Part shown: piece by piece, positions 1-7,396 of the stretch
How the letters are laid out: every line of letters starts with the position of its first letter
Numbering within the stretch: position 1 is the first letter of the stretch
NCBI GenBank assembly: GCA_020050175.1
Contig: JAGVKY010000099.1
Coordinates: forward strand, 1 to 18,957
Direction of reading: 5' to 3'
Length of the DNA stretch: 18,957 nucleotides
Source: Parachlamydiales bacterium
GTDB taxonomy: Bacteria; Chlamydiota; Chlamydiia; Chlamydiales; JAJFMK01
Program-made: the position numbers and the translations under genes
The notes under the pieces: model-generated
What the model was told of the DNA's origin: nothing
Database searches by the model: none
The model's input: only the letters and a program-made list of their open reading frames with translations

Positions 1-1438
1 AAGTTTGGGTCTCTTTTTGAATCGCGACCCCCTCCTTCGCTTCAATCGCCTGGTGCAAACCATCCGAAAAGCGGCGCCCTGGCTGCGGACGGCCTGTATT
101 TTCATCAATGATGACAACTTTCCCATCTTGCACAATGTAGTCGACATCTTTTTCCATCAACAAATGGGCCCGCAGAAGTTGGCGCATGTTATGGGAGCGC
201 TCTTTCCGCTTCGCATCTTCTCTCTGAAGGGCCAGTTTCTTCTCCATCTTTTCTTCGGCAGAAAGCTGGGGATCATTTTCAATCTGATGGTACATGTGAC
301 CGAGATCAAGCATGAGAAAATCATCGGGAGTGCCCGCAACAGCGCTCGAGTTCGACCAGGCTTCTATCCCCTTATCGGTTAACTCAAATTCATTCCCCCG
401 CTCATCGATGGTGAAATAGAGACCAGAGAGAGCCCTCTCCTTCTCTTTTTTATTTGTGTCCCCATGGAAATACAGATCTTTCTTGTCGAGGCCTGACCGG
501 ATCTCCGACTCTTCCTTGAGTTTTTTCAAGATTTTGTTTTGAGGGGTTCCTTTTAAGACAATCCAAAGCTTTTCAAAAGCTTCGTCATTTTTAGGATCAC
601 TCTCTAAAGTTTTTTTAGCTTCAGTCACAAGACGGTTGCAAAGGTCGCGCTGCATCTTAACAAGATCAGAAACTCCCCCTTTCAATTCGTCATACATTTG
701 ACGACTTTCGGGGACAGGGCCAGAGATAATCAGAGGGGTTCTTGCTTCGTCGATCAAAATCGAATCGACTTCGTCGATGATGGCGAAAAAGTAGCCTCTT
801 TGGACCTGCTCTTCTTTGGACATCGACATCGAATTATCGCGGAGATAATCAAATCCAAATTCAGAAGCGGTACCGTAAACAACATCGGCATCGTAAATTT
901 CTTTACGGAGATGAGTCGGCACATCTGTGGTCAAAACACCCGTTTTTAGACCCAAGTAACGAATGATAGTCCCCACCCACTCGGCATCCCTTTTGGCAAG
1001 GTAGTCGTTAACTGTCACCAGGTGGACAGGCTTTCCAGAGAGAGCATTCAAGTAGAGAGGAAGAACCGCTGTCAGCGTCTTCCCTTCCCCTGTTTGCATC
1101 TCGGCAATTGTCCCTTTGTGCATAGCGATTCCAGCCAATAGCTGAACATCGTAAGGAACCATGTCCCACTGCTGGTCATACCCCGACACATGGACTGGAG
1201 TTCCACAAAGTCTTCGGCAGGCATTTTTTACAACCGCATAAGCTTCGGGCAGGATATCATCCAGGGTCTCCCCTTTTTGAAGCCTCTCCCTGAACTCAAA
1301 CGTCTTGGCTTTCAGATCTTCGTCAGAAAGCGAGCGGAGCTTTTCCTCTTCATGGTTGATTTTTACCACAACCTTGCGGAATCGCCGGAGTAAACGGTCT
1401 TGTTGCGTACCAAATATCTTTTTAAGAAAGCCAAACAT
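1..1438 (-). CDS. secA: Preprotein translocase ATPase SecA, N-terminal part (runs off the window)
   Basis: SecA is the cytosolic motor ATPase that pushes signal-bearing proteins through the SecYEG channel. About 479 N-terminal residues are present; the C-terminal half lies beyond base 1. The start ATG is at 1438, giving MFGFLKKIFG. Visible motifs are Walker A MQTGEGKT at about residues 114-121, Walker B/DEAD-like DEVDSILIDEAR at about 222-233, DVDYIVQDGKVVIIDENTGR near 431, and GRRFSDGLHQA close to the window edge. The stretch between the DEVD box and DVDYIV is, by my recollection of the E. coli protein, some 75-80 residues longer, which matches the enlarged preprotein-binding domain of chlamydial SecA. 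The gene is divergent from psd with only 33 bases between the two chosen starts, so the promoter of each must reach into the other gene. Identity is certain. The chlamydial affinity is inference. Confidence 0.97.
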   Translation of the reverse strand, partial: MFGFLKKIFGTQQDRLLRRFRKVVVKINHEEEKLRSLSDEDLKAKTFEFRERLQKGETLDDILPEAYAVVKNACRRLCGTPVHVSGYDQQWDMVPYDVQLLAGIAMHKGTIAEMQTGEGKTLTAVLPLYLNALSGKPVHLVTVNDYLAKRDAEWVGTIIRYLGLKTGVLTTDVPTHLRKEIYDADVVYGTASEFGFDYLRDNSMSMSKEEQVQRGYFFAIIDEVDSILIDEARTPLIISGPVPESRQMYDELKGGVSDLVKMQRDLCNRLVTEAKKTLESDPKNDEAFEKLWIVLKGTPQNKILKKLKEESEIRSGLDKKDLYFHGDTNKKEKERALSGLYFTIDERGNEFELTDKGIEAWSNSSAVAGTPDDFLMLDLGHMYHQIENDPQLSAEEKMEKKLALQREDAKRKERSHNMRQLLRAHLLMEKDVDYIVQDGKVVIIDENTGRPQPGRRFSDGLHQAIEAKEGVAIQKETQT

Positions 1439-1471
1439 AATGCTTCCATGGTAATTTATGACGAATTAGTT

Positions 1472-2374
1472 ATGAAGATCTTTGATCGACAGAAAAACTC
1501 CTATTTCGAAGAAAAAGTGTATGGCGAGGGTGCCATAGAACTCCTCTGGGGAGATTCCTTTTGGTCAAAAACCGTCGGGAGGGTACTGGGATGGCTGATT
1601 AGCCGTTTTTCTTTTCCCTCCGCCCTTTTTGGCTTTTGGGCCAGAAGCCGACAAAGTCAAAAAAAAATAGCCCCTTTTATCTCAACGTATGGAGTCGATA
1701 CCTCAGAATTCCGCGACCCTGTTGAGAGTTTTGCCTCTTTTGATGCCTTTTTTACCCGCCGCCTTAAAGAAGAGGCTCGACCTATCGACAGTGATCCTGC
1801 CCATTTGATCGTTCCGGCCGATGGACGTTATCTTTTTTACCCCCAAGCCTCCCTCCTCTCAACTTTTAACTTTAAAGGAAAAAAATGGAGTTTGGATTGG
1901 CTTTTGCAAGATGATCTTTTAGCTAAACGGTACCAAGATGGACCCATCGTCTTTGGACGTCTTGCTCCTCCCGATTACCATTGGTTCCATTTCCCTTGTG
2001 ATGGAACTCCTAGTGAAGCAAAGCTTATTCCGGGTGCTCTGTTCTCAGTCAATCCCCGTGCGATCAAAAAAAGACCCACAATCTTTTGTGAAAATAAAAG
2101 GTATATCACCCGAATTGCTACCCCAGGCGGCGAAATCCTCATGTTAGAGGTGGGGGCCACCAATGTCGGGACGATCCATGAAACTTTTCAGTCCAATGTC
2201 AAGTGCTCAAAGGGTGACCCTAAAGGGTATTTTGCCTTTGGGGGTTCGGAAGTGATTCTCCTTTTCCCTCCTAAAACGATCGAAATTTCTCCTGAGTTGT
2301 GCGAAAAAACAAAAGAGGGCTTCGAAACTCGTTGCCTGCTTGGCCAGACATTAGGCCTTTGGAAGAACCTCTAA
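1472..2374 (+). CDS. psd: Phosphatidylserine decarboxylase proenzyme
   Basis: Psd decarboxylates phosphatidylserine to phosphatidylethanolamine at the cytoplasmic membrane. It is made as a proenzyme that cleaves itself to create a pyruvoyl cofactor. With the Met at 1472 the protein has 300 residues and begins MKIFDRQKNSYFEEKV, which lines up with the start of chlamydial PsdD as I recall it. The frame is open to an ATG at 1400, but that would overlap secA; an ATG at 1448 is a second alternative. None of these has a clear ribosome binding site. Family motifs are FDAFFTRRLKEEARPI, VPADGRYL (catalytic Asp about residue 117), DYHWFHFP (His), ENKRYITRI, VGATNVGTI and FAFGGSEVILLF. The last is the self-cleavage site, with Ser at about residue 259. 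This site reads GGSE rather than the more usual LGST or GGST. The gene ends at a strong hairpin shared with the convergent neighbour. Confidence 0.93.
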   Translation: MKIFDRQKNSYFEEKVYGEGAIELLWGDSFWSKTVGRVLGWLISRFSFPSALFGFWARSRQSQKKIAPFISTYGVDTSEFRDPVESFASFDAFFTRRLKEEARPIDSDPAHLIVPADGRYLFYPQASLLSTFNFKGKKWSLDWLLQDDLLAKRYQDGPIVFGRLAPPDYHWFHFPCDGTPSEAKLIPGALFSVNPRAIKKRPTIFCENKRYITRIATPGGEILMLEVGATNVGTIHETFQSNVKCSKGDPKGYFAFGGSEVILLFPPKTIEISPELCEKTKEGFETRCLLGQTLGLWKNL

Positions 2375-2405
2375 TTTTGACATTTGGTCATCGAAGTTTT
2401 GTAAT

Positions 2406-2450
2406 AAAAAGCCGGTTCCATTTTGCAGTTAGCAAAGGAACCGGCTTTTT
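2406..2450. terminator. Bidirectional intrinsic terminator between psd and the BI-1-like gene
   Basis: There is a perfect 14-bp inverted repeat, AAAAAGCCGGTTCC at 2406-2419 and GGAACCGGCTTTTT at 2437-2450. It has a GC-rich core with A- and T-tracts on the two flanks, so it works as a Rho-independent terminator on either strand. A second small stem (TTTGC / GCAAA, 2422-2426 with 2432-2436) closes the loop. It lies 31 bases after the psd stop and 2 bases beyond the stop of the convergent gene, where a shared terminator is expected. Confidence 0.9.
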
Positions 2451-2452
2451 GT

Positions 2453-3193
2453 TTATCTAGAGCGGACCTTTGCTAAAAGGCGGAGGATTTCTAGGTAGAG
2501 CCAGACTAGGGTGACCATGAGAGCAAACGCTCCATACCACTCCATGTACTTAGGCGCTCTCCGATTGGCACCCTGCGTGATAAAGTCGAAGTCAATCAGG
2601 AGGTTGAAGGCAGCGATAGCCACTACAAAAACACTAAAACCGATGCTGACCCAGCCATTCCCAGTAAGAAGAGAAATATTGATGCCAAACATGGATAGAA
2701 TGATCGCGATAAAATAGAAAATAGCGATCCCAAAAGTGGCCGAAAGGATGATCGAACGGAACGAATCGTTCACCTTGATCAAACCTGATTGAAAGATGAT
2801 CATCATGGCCATGAGAGTAGCCATTGTAAGACCAATTGCTTCGACTGCAATCCCTGGGTATTGGGCATTAATGGCGACCGAAATCCCCCCAAGAAAAAGA
2901 CCTTCTAAGGCGGCATAAAGGGGTGCAGTGATCGGAGCCCAGCTCATTTTGAATACAGTTGCGAAAGCAACAACTAAACCGCCGAGCATACCCACCCAGA
3001 TAGCCCCAGTCACCAGGCCGAAATGTCCTTGGAGATAATTCATCCAAGTCCATACGGCCGTCCCCGCTGCTATAAGTAGTAACAGGATCGTCTTAAAAAC
3101 AACTCCCTGCACGGTCATGACTTCACCCGACTCTCGGCTATAACCAAACCGGGCAAATGTTTCTTCTCTTAAGGCTGGATTTCCACTACGCAT
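2453..3193 (-). CDS. Bax inhibitor-1-like (YccA/TMBIM-type) integral membrane protein
   Basis: This is a 246-residue polytopic inner-membrane protein with about seven hydrophobic segments, starting near residues 29, 53, 80, 114, 145, 174 and 217. The N-terminus MRSGNPALREETFARF and the C-terminal signature AFNLLIDFDFI followed by APKYMEWYGAFALMVTLVWL are typical of the bacterial Bax inhibitor-1-like branch. Members of the wider family act as pH-sensitive calcium leaks or modulate membrane proteases, but the role of this bacterial branch is not established. The start is supported by AAAGGA about 5 bases upstream of ATG. It lies downstream of prpD in the same direction, but the 158-base gap argues for its own promoter. 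It ends directly at the bidirectional terminator. Family identity is good; function is unknown. Confidence 0.85.
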   Translation of the reverse strand: MRSGNPALREETFARFGYSRESGEVMTVQGVVFKTILLLLIAAGTAVWTWMNYLQGHFGLVTGAIWVGMLGGLVVAFATVFKMSWAPITAPLYAALEGLFLGGISVAINAQYPGIAVEAIGLTMATLMAMMIIFQSGLIKVNDSFRSIILSATFGIAIFYFIAIILSMFGINISLLTGNGWVSIGFSVFVVAIAAFNLLIDFDFITQGANRRAPKYMEWYGAFALMVTLVWLYLEILRLLAKVRSR

Positions 3194-3351
3194 ATTTCCT
3201 TTATAACATTTTTGCCTTTAATGAAAAAACAGGGTGAACAAGATTACCCCCCCTTCGGGGATGGAAATGGGTGGTTAGCAGGTCGAGTCATAACATCAAC
3301 GATGCATACGATATAACGTTGATTTTACTGCTATCCTCACGATCTTGCTTA
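3194..3351. other. Intergenic region between prpD and the BI-1-like gene
   Basis: No ORF is supported here. Two inverted repeats are visible. A short C-run/G-run hairpin (CCCC-TTC-GGGG, 3250-3260) and a 7-bp repeat ATCAACG (3295-3301) / CGTTGAT (3317-3323) lie downstream of the prpD stop. Either could form a hairpin in the prpBD transcript, but neither is followed by a T-tract, so I do not call a terminator. No convincing promoter for the downstream gene could be picked by eye. Confidence 0.4.
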
Positions 3352-4680
3352 TCATATTTTTTTGTAGATTTTTGAGATGACATCTTTCACTTTTAGCGAT
3401 AGCAGGGTGGGCGAAAGAAGCTGCTCTGCGAATCCTGTATCCCCTAAATTTTCTTCCAGTTTTTTCTTGAGAAAAGGAAAGGCCTCTTCGCGACGAGAGG
3501 GATGGCCAAGGGGATTTAACACTTCAAAGACCATCGGCTGATCTTCTCCTTTTACATAAATCTCCAATCGACTTGCGATCGATCTATGTCTGGGATCGTG
3601 ATAAAGGGCGGTGTAATGAGGATCCTCAATCAGGGTCATTTTTTTACGCAAAAGATCGATGCGGGGATCTTGTGCCCTCTCCTCTTCATAATCTACCGCT
3701 TTTAAATCTCCAAAGAGAAGGGCGATTGCCACTGCATATTGGAGGCAATGGTCCCGATCGGCCGGAGAAGTTAGGGGGCCGTTTTTATCAATGATTTTCT
3801 TTGCTGCTGCATGCGTGTAAATAATGATCCTCCCGATTGTTTCTGGATCACCATCAAATTTTAAAGCGGCTTCAACAGCAGTTTGAGCATGGAATTCCAC
3901 AGGGAAACGGACTTTGAATAAAATTTGATCCATGATCGCATGTCCAAGCGGTTGAACCAGTTTTAATCCTTCTCCTCCAAACATTCTCTCTTGAACTCCC
4001 CACTTGGGGTCGGAAAGAGGAAGGGGAATCCCAGGCTCCCCGAGAGAAACTAAATTCGCTAAAAAAAGTGCTCTAGAGGCGGCATCGGCTGCTGCCCACG
4101 ACTTGCGGGATGTTGTATTTTGCCCCTGTCTAAAAACCCTGAGTGGGGCCCCATCGGCAAAAAGATGGGAGAGTGTGGCCATGATCTCCCGTTTTCCGCC
4201 TCCCATTAATTTAGAAGCCAAAGCGCCACTAGAAATTTTAAGGAAATAGGTGTGGTCAAAACCCCTTGCATGACAACTCCAAGAGAGGCTGAGGACCCCT
4301 TGAATTTCATACGCCTCTACCATCCATTGAAGAAGATCTGCAACTGTTGCCTCTTGAGTAAGGGCCAAAAGGACCCCCAAGTTATCGGAAGGGTGAGCAT
4401 ACTCTTTCGCCAGCCAAGTATCGTTGTAATCAAGCCAACGGATCAAAAGACTCCAGGCAAAGGCCCCTTCGATTGGATTCACCTCTTTTTCAGAAAACCA
4501 GGGAGGCAATAGACGCCTGCAATGGGGGACCTTTAAAGATTTGTTGGCACAACCAAGGGCATCAGCAAATGCCCAGTGAGCTGCTTTCAGGGTCGAATTG
4601 GGAAATGTCTTTGGGGTGAGAAGATAGTGGGTAATCTCTTCAAGGAGTAATTCGGTCAACGATCTTTTCAAACCTCTCAT
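3352..4680 (-). CDS. prpD: MmgE/PrpD family protein, probable 2-methylcitrate dehydratase
   Basis: PrpD dehydrates 2-methylcitrate to 2-methyl-cis-aconitate in the methylcitrate cycle that detoxifies propionyl-CoA. The 442-residue product carries MmgE/PrpD features: FADALGCANKSL near residue 38, IRWLDYNDTW near 80, HPSDNLGVLLAL near 96, QGQNTTSRKSWAAADAASRAL near 205, a HAQTAVEAAL segment near 265 and SPADRDHCLQYAVAIALLFG near 308. It is somewhat shorter than E. coli PrpD (about 483 by recollection). The ATG overlaps the 3' end of prpB by 41 bases; no separate ribosome binding site is visible, so the pair is probably one transcript with coupled translation. Family members also act on other substrates, but the partner prpB makes the methylcitrate role the best reading. 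Confidence 0.85.
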   Translation of the reverse strand: MRGLKRSLTELLLEEITHYLLTPKTFPNSTLKAAHWAFADALGCANKSLKVPHCRRLLPPWFSEKEVNPIEGAFAWSLLIRWLDYNDTWLAKEYAHPSDNLGVLLALTQEATVADLLQWMVEAYEIQGVLSLSWSCHARGFDHTYFLKISSGALASKLMGGGKREIMATLSHLFADGAPLRVFRQGQNTTSRKSWAAADAASRALFLANLVSLGEPGIPLPLSDPKWGVQERMFGGEGLKLVQPLGHAIMDQILFKVRFPVEFHAQTAVEAALKFDGDPETIGRIIIYTHAAAKKIIDKNGPLTSPADRDHCLQYAVAIALLFGDLKAVDYEEERAQDPRIDLLRKKMTLIEDPHYTALYHDPRHRSIASRLEIYVKGEDQPMVFEVLNPLGHPSRREEAFPFLKKKLEENLGDTGFAEQLLSPTLLSLKVKDVISKIYKKI

Positions 4681-5488
4681 AATCGAGGAGTTGATAAAGC
4701 TCCTCTCTGTTCATCATCTTTTCTAAAACAAATTTTTGAGAACTCTCTTTCTGAAATTGTTCTAAAAATCTTTTTCCTTCTCCCCATAATACGCGAGAAA
4801 GTGTCAGAGGATAGAGGAGTGCTTCTACTCCAGCTTTTGCCATCTCTTCTTTAGAAAAGGTGGGGGTCTTTCCAAATTCAGTCAGATTGAGAAGAAGAGG
4901 TTTTTTTAAAGCCCTCTTCAGTTGATGAACCACTTCAAGCGAAGGAACTGCTTCGACAAAAAAAAGGTCGGCGCCTGCCTCTCCATAGAGATGACATCTC
5001 TGGATGGTCTTCTCGATTCCCTCCTGCTGAAAGGCATCTGTTCGCGCGACGACCTCAAAACTTCCTTTTTTCAAAATAGAGATCCTTTCACACATCTCTT
5101 CAGGAGAAACAAGTTGGATTCCTTCTCGATGGCCGCACCGTTTGACACCTGCCTGATCTTCAATTTGCAGAGCTGCTACGCCGCCTAGCCTAGAAAATTC
5201 TTCTTGAGCCACTTCCAAAAGGAGCGGGTGATCCCAACCATTATCGATATCAACTAAAAGGGGCAATGTTGTTGCCCCAACCAGCCTTGCAGCCTCATCC
5301 AAAAGGGTCTCTAAAGAAAGAAGACCTAAATCAGGATAAGCAAAGGCATTTGCAGAAAGCGATGCCCCCGATAAATAGAGGGCTTGGAATCCAACCTCTT
5401 CTGCCATCTTGGCGAAAAGAGCATTAGGGACCCCGATGATTTGCAACGGCTTACCCGTTTGAAAAAGAGAAACAATCGACTGGTGCAC
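4640..5488 (-). CDS. prpB: Methylisocitrate lyase (isocitrate lyase/PEP mutase superfamily)
   Basis: PrpB splits 2-methylisocitrate into succinate and pyruvate, the last step of the methylcitrate cycle. The 282-residue protein shows the family landmarks: LYLSGASLSANAFAYPDLGL (about 37-56), the metal-binding pair DIDNG (D80 and D82), LQIEDQAGVKRCGH with the KRCGH catalytic loop at 116-120, ARTDA at 148-152 and NLTEFGKTPTF at 201-211. The KRCGH loop and TEFGxTP separate PrpB from true isocitrate lyase. The start codon is GTG, immediately after an in-frame TAA; GGGG lies five bases upstream of it, and the N-terminus then matches E. coli PrpB in length. The gene is divergent from the beta-oxidation operon across 77 bases and is followed by prpD with a 41-base overlap. 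Methylcitrate synthase (prpC) is not in the window. Confidence 0.92.
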   Translation of the reverse strand: MHQSIVSLFQTGKPLQIIGVPNALFAKMAEEVGFQALYLSGASLSANAFAYPDLGLLSLETLLDEAARLVGATTLPLLVDIDNGWDHPLLLEVAQEEFSRLGGVAALQIEDQAGVKRCGHREGIQLVSPEEMCERISILKKGSFEVVARTDAFQQEGIEKTIQRCHLYGEAGADLFFVEAVPSLEVVHQLKRALKKPLLLNLTEFGKTPTFSKEEMAKAGVEALLYPLTLSRVLWGEGKRFLEQFQKESSQKFVLEKMMNREELYQLLDYERFEKIVDRITP

Positions 5489-5527
5489 TTAAACCCCAAG
5501 ATAGATAAAAAGAAAAATTAACAACAG

Positions 5528-5547
5528 ATGCGATTTTAGTGTCGCAT
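5528..5547. promoter_or_regulatory. Candidate operator in the prpBD / beta-oxidation divergent promoter region
   Basis: There is a perfect 6-bp inverted repeat ATGCGA (5528-5533) / TCGCAT (5542-5547) with an 8-base spacer. Half-sites are centred 14 bases apart. It lies in the 77-base gap between the divergent prpB and enoyl-CoA hydratase genes, where a shared regulator would bind. No regulator gene is present nearby, and a single site cannot be tested for conservation here, so this is a positional inference. Confidence 0.35.
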
Positions 5548-5565
5548 TGCCTATGAGGTCTTAGT

Positions 5566-6324
5566 ATGGAGCAGCATGTCGTCGTGGAAGAGCTTGACCG
5601 GGTGGCCCTTGTCCGCTTTCATCGCCCTCAAGTGTTAAACGCCTTAGCACCAGACACTTTTTTAGCCCTTGAAAGGATCTGGAACGAACTTGAGTCCCAC
5701 CCTAACTTACGGGCGGTGATTTTTACAGGAGAAGGGGAAAAGGCCTTTGTGGCTGGCGCAGATGTGACTGCACTTTCTGACATGGACTCCCGACAAGTCG
5801 CCTCTTTTCTAGACCTAGGCAACAGGGTTCTCGATCGCATTGAAAGCTCCCGTCTCCTCTCTGTTGCTTGTCTACATGGCTTTGCTCTAGGGGGCGGCTT
5901 AGAACTGGCATTAGCCTGTGATTTTATTTTTGCCGGCGACAAGGCAGTGCTTGGTTTTCCCGAAGTGAGCTTGGGATTAATCCCAGGTTTTGGCGCCCTT
6001 AGACGACTTCCCTTAAGAGTTGGGATTCCTAAAGCCAAAAAACTTCTTCTTTTGGGTAGACAAATCACTGCAGAAGAGGCTTTTGAGATAGGGCTCGTCG
6101 ACCGTTTATCAGAACTCGACAGCCTCCTCCCTTCGACCCTCCTATTCTTCGAAGAGCTCCTTAAAGGCCCTTCAAAAATTACCCAATCGATTAAGCGGGG
6201 TCTCCTTTACCCGGATGAATCGGATCCTCTCTTTATCAAAGCTTTCCAAGATCCTGAGGCCAAAAAAAGGATTGAGGCCTTTGTCGAGCGTAAAGGGAAA
6301 AAAAGTGTCGTTTCCACCCGGTGA
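5566..6324 (+). CDS. Enoyl-CoA hydratase (crotonase family)
   Basis: This enzyme adds water to trans-2-enoyl-CoA, giving 3-hydroxyacyl-CoA, the second step of beta-oxidation. The 252-residue protein has the two oxyanion-hole segments, KAFVAGADVTAL (59-70) and HGFALGGGLELALACDF (104-120). Both catalytic glutamates expected of a hydratase are present: E113 in GGGLELA and E133 in GFPEVSLGLIPG. That supports true hydratase activity rather than another crotonase reaction. The C-terminus FIKAFQDPEAKKRIEAFVERKG is the normal end of a monofunctional crotonase, so the protein is complete and not a broken FadB. The start is supported by GAGG seven bases upstream of ATG. It is the first gene of a three-gene operon; the next gene starts 20 bases before its stop. 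Confidence 0.92.
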   Translation: MEQHVVVEELDRVALVRFHRPQVLNALAPDTFLALERIWNELESHPNLRAVIFTGEGEKAFVAGADVTALSDMDSRQVASFLDLGNRVLDRIESSRLLSVACLHGFALGGGLELALACDFIFAGDKAVLGFPEVSLGLIPGFGALRRLPLRVGIPKAKKLLLLGRQITAEEAFEIGLVDRLSELDSLLPSTLLFFEELLKGPSKITQSIKRGLLYPDESDPLFIKAFQDPEAKKRIEAFVERKGKKSVVSTR

Positions 6325-7396
6325 TTTCCTCCTCCTCGGAGCAGGAGGAAAGATGGGGCAAGGGATCGCCGAGCTCCTTGTCCAAAAAATTGGAGAAGAG
6401 GCCTTGGAGGAGGGGGGCTTTTCCCGAAGGCTCACCCTTGTCGACCCCTCGATGCAAGGACTGACCGCCGTCCGTCGAAAATTAGAAAGACGAGGTCGCT
6501 CTTTTGCTGAAAAAGAGATCGTCTCCTTAAGAAAAAGATTTTCCTTTGGTGTGAGCAATCGAGATTACGTCGAAAAATTTACCGAAGCTCTACTCGATCA
6601 ATGCTTTTTTGAAAGGGGTATCGATGGGATTCAGCAGGAACTTTTTATTTTTGAAGCGACTAAAGAAGACGAAGCTTTAAAACTCGAACTGTTAAAAACG
6701 CTCTCTAAAAAACTCTCCAAAGAGGCCCTCTTTTTTTCAAACACCTCCTCTATCCCTATCCATCGGCTTGAAAAACCGATCCATGGACGATTGGCCGGCC
6801 TCCATTTTTACAATCCAGCCACCCACCAACCAATTGTCGAAGTGGTCATTTTACCAAAATCCTCGCCCTGGTTTTCCCCTCTTATCGATGATTTATTAAA
6901 GAGCTGGCAGAAAGAGCGGGTGGAATCTCCCGATATCCCAGGCTTTATCGGAAATGGGTTTTTAATTCCCGAAATTGAACTGGCCCTCTCCTTTCTGCCA
7001 GAAAAAAGTGTGGAAGAGGTCAACTCCTTAACGAGAGATGAACTTTTCCACCCCATGGGGATTTTTGAATTAGCCGATTTTGTAGGAAGAGATACGATCA
7101 TCGCCATTGCAAAGATGATGGGGGAAAAAAAATTTCCTCTTATTCTCAAAGAGCTTCCTACCCTCCCCCTCTCCAAAAAAAGCGAAGAAAGGAAAAAAAT
7201 TTCAGAGGATGCTGCCCTAGAAGGGCTCAAAAAGAATCTTAAAAAAGATCCTGGTTTGAAAGCCTTTCTGGAGGGATTGAAAAAAATCTCCGAAGATTTG
7301 ATCCAAGAAGGGGTGGACGAACAGGCACTAGAAAGAGTCCTTAAGGGAGGTTTTCGCCAACTTTTTGTCCCTTGGGATCGGAGATTCGAGACATGA
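6305..7396 (+). CDS. 3-Hydroxyacyl-CoA dehydrogenase (NAD-dependent)
   Basis: This enzyme oxidises 3-hydroxyacyl-CoA to 3-ketoacyl-CoA with NAD, step three of beta-oxidation. I take the GTG at 6305 as start, with AAGGG about eight bases upstream and the Rossmann strand beginning right after it. An upstream ATG at 6215 in the same frame would lie deep in the hydratase gene. The 363-residue product has LLLGAGGKMGQGIAELL (about 10-26), an NAD-ribose-binding Asp in LTLVDPS (residue 47), SNTSS (145-149), GLHFYNPA with the catalytic His at 167, PIVEVV with the Glu at 179, and DIPGFIGNGFL with the Asn at 217. The second domain contains MGIFELADFVGRDT. All four catalytic residues are kept, but the dinucleotide loop GAGGKMG has one residue more than the usual GAGxMG. 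It overlaps the hydratase by 20 bases and the thiolase by 4 (ATGA). Confidence 0.88.
   Translation: MSFPPGDFLLLGAGGKMGQGIAELLVQKIGEEALEEGGFSRRLTLVDPSMQGLTAVRRKLERRGRSFAEKEIVSLRKRFSFGVSNRDYVEKFTEALLDQCFFERGIDGIQQELFIFEATKEDEALKLELLKTLSKKLSKEALFFSNTSSIPIHRLEKPIHGRLAGLHFYNPATHQPIVEVVILPKSSPWFSPLIDDLLKSWQKERVESPDIPGFIGNGFLIPEIELALSFLPEKSVEEVNSLTRDELFHPMGIFELADFVGRDTIIAIAKMMGEKKFPLILKELPTLPLSKKSEERKKISEDAALEGLKKNLKKDPGLKAFLEGLKKISEDLIQEGVDEQALERVLKGGFRQLFVPWDRRFET

Noticed and set aside
1400..1471. Longer N-terminus for phosphatidylserine decarboxylase starting at 1400 or 1448
   Set aside because: The start at 1400 would overlap the secA coding region, neither has a ribosome binding site, and the extra residues do not match the family N-terminus. 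The start at 1472 gives the expected length, although 1448 cannot be fully excluded.
5628..6068. 146-codon minus-strand frame opposite the enoyl-CoA hydratase
   Set aside because: It is antisense to a gene with full catalytic motifs. Its Ser/Arg/Pro-rich translation is typical of a shadow frame.
5566..7396. Frameshifted fusion of hydratase and dehydrogenase (broken FadB/FadJ)
   Set aside because: The hydratase has a complete monofunctional C-terminus and the dehydrogenase has its own GTG start with a ribosome binding site. A 20-base overlap is ordinary for an operon.
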